From assembly GCA_020851615.1 (NCBI GenBank), contig JADZCL010000285.1:1-16565 (forward strand): a stretch of DNA of 16,565 nucleotides, given 5' to 3'. Position 1 is the first letter of the stretch, and each line of letters starts with the position of its first letter. A program made the translations under genes and the position numbers. The stretch is from Rubrivivax sp. (lineage in GTDB: Bacteria > Pseudomonadota > Gammaproteobacteria > Burkholderiales > Burkholderiaceae_C). Below are positions 12,348 through 16,565 of this stretch, in pieces. Below the pieces are notes generated by a model. It had not been told where the DNA came from, ran no database searches, and was given only the letters and a program-made list of their open reading frames with translations.

Positions 12348-12354
12348 CATGCAA

Positions 12355-13233
12355 ATGAGTTGGAACAAGCTGTCGCCCCTCGCGCTGGTCGCCGCACTGG
12401 CCTTTGCGGGTGCCGCACAAGCGGGTCTCGTCGTCGAAGCCAACAATCCGGCCGGCGACGTCTTTGCCGGGTCGGGAAGCAGCGGCAAGGGCCAGGCGCT
12501 GGGAAGCAGCGGCTGGTACTACAACAACGCGCGGGCGAACACGAAGATCGGCATCAGCGGCGACGAGCCGCGCTCGGGCAACGGATCGGTCTACTTCCAG
12601 GGCCAGACCAGCGGCTCGAAGGCCGACATCGAGTACCTGGTGAACGGCGCCAAGCCGTTGTTCAGTCAGAACTACGCGTCCACCGGCACGCTGGGCAACT
12701 TCTCGGACCTGAGCGCGATGAGCTACGAGTGGTATCGCGACAGCAGCAGCACTGCAACCGGCCACTTCCACGCGGTGATGCGCGTGCTGATCGACCGTGA
12801 CGGCAACCTCAACACCGCGGGTGACCGCGGCGGGCTGGTGTTCGAGCGCATCTACAACGCGCTGGGTGTCTCGACCGACGCCTGGGTGCAGGACAGCATC
12901 ACCGGCACGACCAATGTCTGGAACTTCGGCCTGGGGCTTGGCACCGGCTTCGACATTGACGGCAACGGCTATGCCTACGACGACACGCTGGCGGCATGGC
13001 AGGCATACATGCCCAACGCGAAGATCATCGGCTTCAGTGCGGGCATCGGTTCGGGCTGGAGCGGCAGCTATGTCGGTGCGGTCGACAACGTCTCGTGGAC
13101 GATTGCCGGGGTGACTTCGTCGTTCAACTTCGAGCTGACCGACAGCGGCGACGTGCCCGAGCCCGGCACGCTGCTGGTGGCTGCTGCGGGGCTGCTGGGC
13201 CTGGCCGCCACGCGCCGCCGCCGCGTTCGCTGA
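12355..13233 (+). CDS. PEP-CTERM sorting-signal exported protein 2
   Basis: The 292-residue protein has a signal peptide ending AGAAQA-G and a C-terminal PEP-CTERM tail at residues 267-292: VPEP, hydrophobic helix, then RRRRVR. Exosortase would process it at the inner membrane during export to the cell surface. The body is Gly/Ser/Asn-rich with repeated Trp and Tyr positions and an acidic DRDGNLN and DIDGNGYAYDD pair that resembles calcium-binding loops, though this is only a resemblance. It shows no evident similarity to the divergent PEP-CTERM protein outside the tail. A sigma-54 promoter lies directly upstream. Function is unknown; a role in the extracellular matrix is an inference from the sorting signal. 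Confidence 0.85.
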   Translation: MSWNKLSPLALVAALAFAGAAQAGLVVEANNPAGDVFAGSGSSGKGQALGSSGWYYNNARANTKIGISGDEPRSGNGSVYFQGQTSGSKADIEYLVNGAKPLFSQNYASTGTLGNFSDLSAMSYEWYRDSSSTATGHFHAVMRVLIDRDGNLNTAGDRGGLVFERIYNALGVSTDAWVQDSITGTTNVWNFGLGLGTGFDIDGNGYAYDDTLAAWQAYMPNAKIIGFSAGIGSGWSGSYVGAVDNVSWTIAGVTSSFNFELTDSGDVPEPGTLLVAAAGLLGLAATRRRRVR

Positions 13234-13266
13234 GCCGCTGCGCGCCCTGCGGGTGCGTTTGGACAA

Positions 13267-13295
13267 GACAAACCTCGCGGGCAGCGGGGTTTGTC
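13267..13295. terminator. Hairpin between PEP-CTERM 2 and spoVR, probable bidirectional terminator
   Basis: GACAAACC (13267-13274) and GGTTTGTC (13288-13295) pair perfectly and the stem extends by a T.G wobble and CGC/GCG to 12 bp with a GGGCA loop. It lies between convergent genes, 34 bases after one stop and 25 from the other. No long T run follows on either strand (the minus strand continues TTGTCC). Confidence 0.6.
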
Positions 13296-13319
13296 GCTTG
13301 CGGCCCGCTTGGGTCGCGT

Positions 13320-14936
13320 TCAGCCCGGCGGGTTCACGCTCCAGCGCTGCGTCACTTCGCCGGCGGCGTTGGTACTCTCCAGGTGCACGCCGAAACCCCA
13401 CAGCCGTGCGACGTGCTTGATGACTTCTTCGGCGCTGTCGTGCAGTGGACGCTCGTTGTGCTGGAAGTGTCGCAGGGTGAGGCTGCGGTCGCCGCGCAGG
13501 TTGACGTTCCAGACCTGGATGTCGGGTTCGCGGGTGCCGAGGTCGTATTGGCGTGAGAGCGATTCGCGCAGGCGGCGATAGCCGGCCTCGTCGTGGATCG
13601 CGGCGACCTCGAGCTCGGCGTCCTTCTCGTCGTCGCGGATGGCGAACAGGCGCAGCTCGCGCATCAGCCGCGGACTCAGGTACTGGCCGATGAAGCTCTC
13701 GTCCTTGAAGTTGCGCATCGCCTGGTCGAGCGCGGGCAGCCAGGGCGTGCCGGCGATATCGGGGAACCATTCATGGTCCTCGGCGGTCGGTTGCTCGCAG
13801 ATGCGCTTGATGTCGGTGTACATCGCAAAGCCCAGCGCGTAGGGGTTGAGCCCGCTGTAGGCTGGATGGCCCACCGGGGGCTGCGCGATGACGTTGGTGT
13901 GCGACTTCAGCCACTCGATCATCACGCCGTCGACGAGATGGCCGTCGTCGTACATCTGGTTGAGCAGCCGGTGGTGCCAGAACGTGGCCCAGCCTTCGTT
14001 CATGACCTGCGTCTGGCGTTGCGGGTAGAAGTACTGGGCGATCTTGCGCACGATGCGCATGACCTCGCGCTGCCAGGGTTCGAGCAGCGGCGCGTTCTTC
14101 TCGATGAAGTAGAGCAGGTTCTCCTGCGGCTCCTCGGGGAAGCGCTTGCTGTCGTGGTCGGTGTGCTCCTTTTCCGCGCGGCGCGGCAGCGTGCGCCAGA
14201 GGTCGTTGACCTGCTGCTGCGCGTACTGCTCGCGGTCCTTGCGCTCGGCCAGTTCCTGCGCAAGCGACTTGCGCGTGGGGCGACGGTAGCGGTCCACGCC
14301 GTGATGGGACAGCGCGTGGCAGCTGTCGAGGAAGAGCTCGACGGCGTCGATCCCGTGGCGCTCTTCGCACTGGCGCACGTAGTTCTTGGCGTAGACGAGG
14401 TAGTCGACGATGGACGCCGCATCGGTCCACATGCGAAAGAGGTAGTTGCCCTTGAAGAAGCTGTTGTGGCCGTAGGCGGCGTGGGCGATGACGAGGGCCT
14501 GCATCGCCATCGTGTTCTCTTCCATCAGGTAGCTGATGCAGGGGTTGGAGTTGATGACGATCTCGTAGGCCAGGCCCATCGCGCCGCGCTTGTAGTTCTT
14601 CTCGGTGGCGATGAATTCCTTGCCGTAGCTCCAGTGGCGGTAGTTGACGGGCATGCCCACGCTGGCGTAGGCGTCCATCATCTGCTCGGCCGTGATGATC
14701 TCGAGCTGGTTGGGGTAGGTGTCCAGGCCGAAGCGCGCGGCTGTGTTGCGGATGACCTCGTGGTAGCGCTCGATCAGCTCGAATGACCAGTCGCTGGGGC
14801 CCGGCAGGGGCTGCGAAGGTCGCGCCGGGGATGGCAAGGGCTGCACTTGCCGACGTGCGCCGGCACGGCGATCGCCGTCATGCGGGATGCGTGCTCGATC
14901 GTGCACGCGGCGACGTTCGTAGCCGGGATCGTTCAT
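13320..14936 (-). CDS. spoVR: SpoVR family protein (YcgB)
   Basis: Full-length SpoVR homologue of 538 residues, near the size of E. coli YcgB (about 510) plus a longer N-terminus. Recognised blocks include DWSFELIERYHEVI, LDTYPNQLEIITAEQMMDAY, VNYRHWSYGKEFI, YEIVINSNPCISYLMEENT, AHAAYGHNSFFKGN and MNEGWATFWHH. The His/Glu clusters in the last two blocks look like a metal site, but the biochemical function is not established; in Bacillus the protein affects spore cortex formation. The first 46 residues are Arg/Pro-rich and not conserved, and ATG 14936 lacks a Shine-Dalgarno sequence, so the start is uncertain (GTG 14846 is possible). It is the third gene of the prkA-yeaH-spoVR operon, 33 bases after yeaH. 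Confidence 0.92.
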   Translation of the reverse strand: MNDPGYERRRVHDRARIPHDGDRRAGARRQVQPLPSPARPSQPLPGPSDWSFELIERYHEVIRNTAARFGLDTYPNQLEIITAEQMMDAYASVGMPVNYRHWSYGKEFIATEKNYKRGAMGLAYEIVINSNPCISYLMEENTMAMQALVIAHAAYGHNSFFKGNYLFRMWTDAASIVDYLVYAKNYVRQCEERHGIDAVELFLDSCHALSHHGVDRYRRPTRKSLAQELAERKDREQYAQQQVNDLWRTLPRRAEKEHTDHDSKRFPEEPQENLLYFIEKNAPLLEPWQREVMRIVRKIAQYFYPQRQTQVMNEGWATFWHHRLLNQMYDDGHLVDGVMIEWLKSHTNVIAQPPVGHPAYSGLNPYALGFAMYTDIKRICEQPTAEDHEWFPDIAGTPWLPALDQAMRNFKDESFIGQYLSPRLMRELRLFAIRDDEKDAELEVAAIHDEAGYRRLRESLSRQYDLGTREPDIQVWNVNLRGDRSLTLRHFQHNERPLHDSAEEVIKHVARLWGFGVHLESTNAAGEVTQRWSVNPPG

Positions 14937-14969
14937 GGTGGTGACGGCGATCGGCTGGGCCCCTGCGGG

Positions 14970-16256
14970 TCAGGCCGCCGCCTGCTCCTTCTTGAACAGG
15001 TCGCGGAAGACCGGGTAGATCTGCGAGGCCTCGACCGCCTTGCGCATGGCGAAGTGCCGGTGCGTGCTGGCCAGCTGCGTGTATTCCTCCCAGAGGTTCT
15101 GCTCTTCCTCGGCCACCTGCACGTAGGCGAAGTAGCGGCACAGCGGCAGCAGCTTGTCGTTGAGGAGCTCCCGGCAGCGGCCCGAGTCGTGGTGCCAGTT
15201 GTCGCCGTCGCTGGCCTGGGCGCCGTAGATGTTCCACTCGGACGGGCTGTAGCGTGCGCGAACGATCTCCTCCATCAGCACCAAGGCGCTGCTCACCACG
15301 GTGCCACCGGTCTCGCGCGCATGGAAGAAGTTCTCCTCGTCCACCTCCTGCGCCTGGGTGTGGTGGCGGATGAAGACGATGTCGATCTTCTCGTAGTGCC
15401 GCGTGAGGAACAGGTAGAGCAGGATGAAGAAGCGCTTGGACAGCTCCTTGCGGGCTTCGTCCATCGAGCCCGATACGTCCATCAGGCAGAACATCACCGC
15501 CTTGCTCGTGGGGACCGGGACCCGCACCCTGTTGCGAAAGCGCAGGTCGATCGGATCGAGGTAGGGGATGCGCTCGAGCCGCGCCTTCAGCGCCGCAATC
15601 TCCTGCTCGAGCGGGGGGATCTGGGCGCGGGCGCCGGCGTCTCCTGCTGCGGCAGCCGCGTGCAACTCGATCAGGTGCTGCTCCATCTCGCGCAGTTCGC
15701 GCCGCGAGCCCGCGCCGATGGCCAGGCGCCGACCGATCGCGCCGCGTATCGATCGCACCACATGCAGGTTGGTGGGCGTGCCGTCGTTGGTGTAGCCGGC
15801 GCGGTGGCTGCGCCACTCGGGTGTTTCGGCCAATTGCGTGCGTATCAGGTGCGGCAGTGCAAGATCTTCGAAGAAGACCTGCATGAACTCTTCCTTGCTC
15901 AGCGCGAAGCTGAAGTCGTCCTCGCCCTCTCCCGAGTCGCTGGCCTGGCCCTTGCCGGAGCCACCGCCTTGCCCGCCCTTGGGGCGCTGGATGCGGTCGC
16001 CGCGCAAGTACTCCTTGTTGCCCGGATGCACCATCTCGCGCGTGCCACCCTGGCCATGGTGGAACACCGGCTGCGAGAGATCCTTCTTCGGGATGTGCAC
16101 CTCTTCACCGCGCTCGAGGTCACGGATGCCGCGGCCATCGACGGCGCGTTTGACGGCCTCGCGGATCTGCTCCTTGTAGCGGCGCATGAAGCGCTCGCGG
16201 TTGCCGATGGACTTGTTCCTGCCCGCCAGCCGCCGGTCGATGATCGATTGAAGCAC
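14970..16256 (-). CDS. yeaH: YeaH/YhbH family protein (DUF444, VWA-like)
   Basis: This 428-residue protein aligns along its length with E. coli YeaH. IDRRLAGRNKS near the start, a Gly-rich low-complexity stretch around residues 105-125, then VMFCLMDVSGSMDEA with a MIDAS-type DxSxS (Asp260, Ser262, Ser264), FIRHHTQAQEVDE, ETGGTVVSSAL and AQASDGDNW. The von Willebrand A-type metal site suggests protein-protein contacts, perhaps with the kinase PrkA or SpoVR; in E. coli YeaG and YeaH act together in long nitrogen starvation. The start is the GTG at 16256: AGGGGGA (16268-16262) lies five bases upstream, and conservation begins within a few residues. The longer reading to 16415 runs antisense-like into prkA and is rejected. 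Confidence 0.94.
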   Translation of the reverse strand: MLQSIIDRRLAGRNKSIGNRERFMRRYKEQIREAVKRAVDGRGIRDLERGEEVHIPKKDLSQPVFHHGQGGTREMVHPGNKEYLRGDRIQRPKGGQGGGSGKGQASDSGEGEDDFSFALSKEEFMQVFFEDLALPHLIRTQLAETPEWRSHRAGYTNDGTPTNLHVVRSIRGAIGRRLAIGAGSRRELREMEQHLIELHAAAAAGDAGARAQIPPLEQEIAALKARLERIPYLDPIDLRFRNRVRVPVPTSKAVMFCLMDVSGSMDEARKELSKRFFILLYLFLTRHYEKIDIVFIRHHTQAQEVDEENFFHARETGGTVVSSALVLMEEIVRARYSPSEWNIYGAQASDGDNWHHDSGRCRELLNDKLLPLCRYFAYVQVAEEEQNLWEEYTQLASTHRHFAMRKAVEASQIYPVFRDLFKKEQAAA

Positions 16257-16261
16257 GCGCG

Positions 16262-16268
16262 TCCCCCT
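16262..16268 (-). promoter_or_regulatory. Ribosome binding site deciding the yeaH GTG start
   Basis: AGGGGGA on the minus strand is five bases before GTG 16256, in the 28-base gap after prkA. It makes this the translation start even though no ATG is near. Confidence 0.75.
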
Positions 16269-16284
16269 GTTGCACAGGCGTGGG

Positions 16285-16565
16285 TCAGCTGCTCTTGCGC
16301 ACGCGCAGGTACCACTCGCACAGCAGGCGCACCTGCTTGGGCGTGTAGCCCTTGGCGACCATGCGGGTGACGAAGTCCTCGTGCTTCTTGGCCTCGTCGG
16401 CGCTGGCCTTGGCATTGAAGCTGATGACCGGCAGCAGTTCCTCGGTGTTGGAGAACATCTTCTTCTCGATCACCGCGCGCAGCTTCTCGTAGCTCGTCCA
16501 CAGCGGGTTCTTGCCCTGGTTGTTGGCGCGCGCGCGCAGCACGAAGTTGACGATCTCGTTGCGGA
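16285..16565 (-). CDS. prkA: PrkA (YeaG) serine protein kinase, C-terminal part
   Basis: The last 92 residues of a gene that enters from beyond the right edge. The frame is open to 16565, and the segment RNEIVNFVLRARANNQGKN, EKKMFSNTEELLPVISFNAK and QVRLLCEWYLRVRKSS is nearly identical to the C-terminus of E. coli YeaG. PrkA has an N-terminal AAA+ ATPase module and a kinase-like C-terminal domain; the ATPase part is not in the window. It is the first visible gene of the leftward prkA-yeaH-spoVR operon, with yeaH starting 28 bases after its stop. In E. coli the genes respond to general stress and nitrogen starvation; promoter information lies outside the window. Confidence 0.95.
   Translation of the reverse strand, partial: RNEIVNFVLRARANNQGKNPLWTSYEKLRAVIEKKMFSNTEELLPVISFNAKASADEAKKHEDFVTRMVAKGYTPKQVRLLCEWYLRVRKSS

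Larger units (their letters stand above)
12039..12354. other. Regulatory region between divergent PEP-CTERM genes (316 bases)
   Basis: This is the longest non-coding stretch in the window and its right half is much more AT-rich than the surrounding genes. It holds a near-consensus sigma-54 promoter at 12297-12312, TGTCG-type repeats at 12158-12174, 12217-12233 and 12243-12255, and an inverted repeat ATATGTC (12241-12247) / GACATAT (12270-12276). A weaker GG-N10-GC pair on the minus strand (12138-12125) might be a degenerate sigma-54 site for the leftward gene. No ORF or RNA gene was recognised. Confidence 0.6.

Noticed and set aside
13593..16370. Rightward open frames of 397 and 507 codons opposite spoVR and yeaH
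   Set aside because: These are shadows of conserved genes on the minus strand, rich in Val/Leu/Ala/Asp/Arg with no domain.

Overview
The window is about 16.6 kb of GC-rich, gene-dense bacterial chromosome. The gene content (PilU, a yraN-diaA-dolP cluster, a PduO-type adenosyltransferase, PEP-CTERM proteins, and a prkA-yeaH-spoVR operon) and the codon use suggest a betaproteobacterium of the order Burkholderiales, perhaps near Rubrivivax/Leptothrix. The genus is an inference, since no rRNA or other marker is present. I see no tRNA, rRNA, CRISPR array, insertion sequence or phage gene.

Layout. 1-1041: 3' part of pilU (type IV pilus ATPase), then a 3-hydroxyisobutyrate dehydrogenase-family enzyme (1105-2031). 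2053-3633: leftward operon yraN, a diaA-like SIS gene and a dolP-like BON lipoprotein, head to head with rightward rsmI (3623-4540); the 5' ends of yraN and rsmI overlap. This is the E. coli rsmI/lpoA-yraN-diaA-dolP locus without lpoA. 4545-4802: a small leftward secreted Ala/Pro/Lys-rich protein. 4941-7636: tldD overlapping ilvA (threonine ammonia-lyase with ACT domain). 7680-8984: a leader region and aroG (DAHP synthase). 9004-9579 leftward PduO-type adenosyltransferase and 9713-11128 rightward FAD-linked D-lactate dehydrogenase-type oxidase, divergent. 11148-12038 and 12355-13233: two divergent PEP-CTERM proteins separated by an AT-rich regulatory region. 13320-16565: leftward prkA (partial) - yeaH - spoVR stress operon.

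The best find is in front of aroG. A 22-codon ORF (7680-7748), absent from ordinary gene calls because of its size, has six aromatic codons within eight (residues 6-13, YFFAYSWF). It is followed by a textbook intrinsic terminator (7784-7814) that ends 30 bases before the aroG start. Sequence 7727-7743, just after the aromatic codons, can pair with 7776-7794 and capture the terminator's 5' arm. This is the layout of a ribosome-mediated transcription attenuator, here reading Phe, Tyr and Trp supply and controlling the first step of the shikimate pathway. The leader ATG lies seven bases after a -10-like TACATT with no Shine-Dalgarno sequence, so the leader peptide may be translated from a leaderless mRNA; pduO, the dehydrogenase and the diaA-like gene have similar starts.

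The second regulatory find is a near-consensus sigma-54 promoter (12297-12312) before the rightward PEP-CTERM gene, with TGTCG-type elements upstream that could bind the enhancer-binding activator and may be shared with the divergent PEP-CTERM gene.
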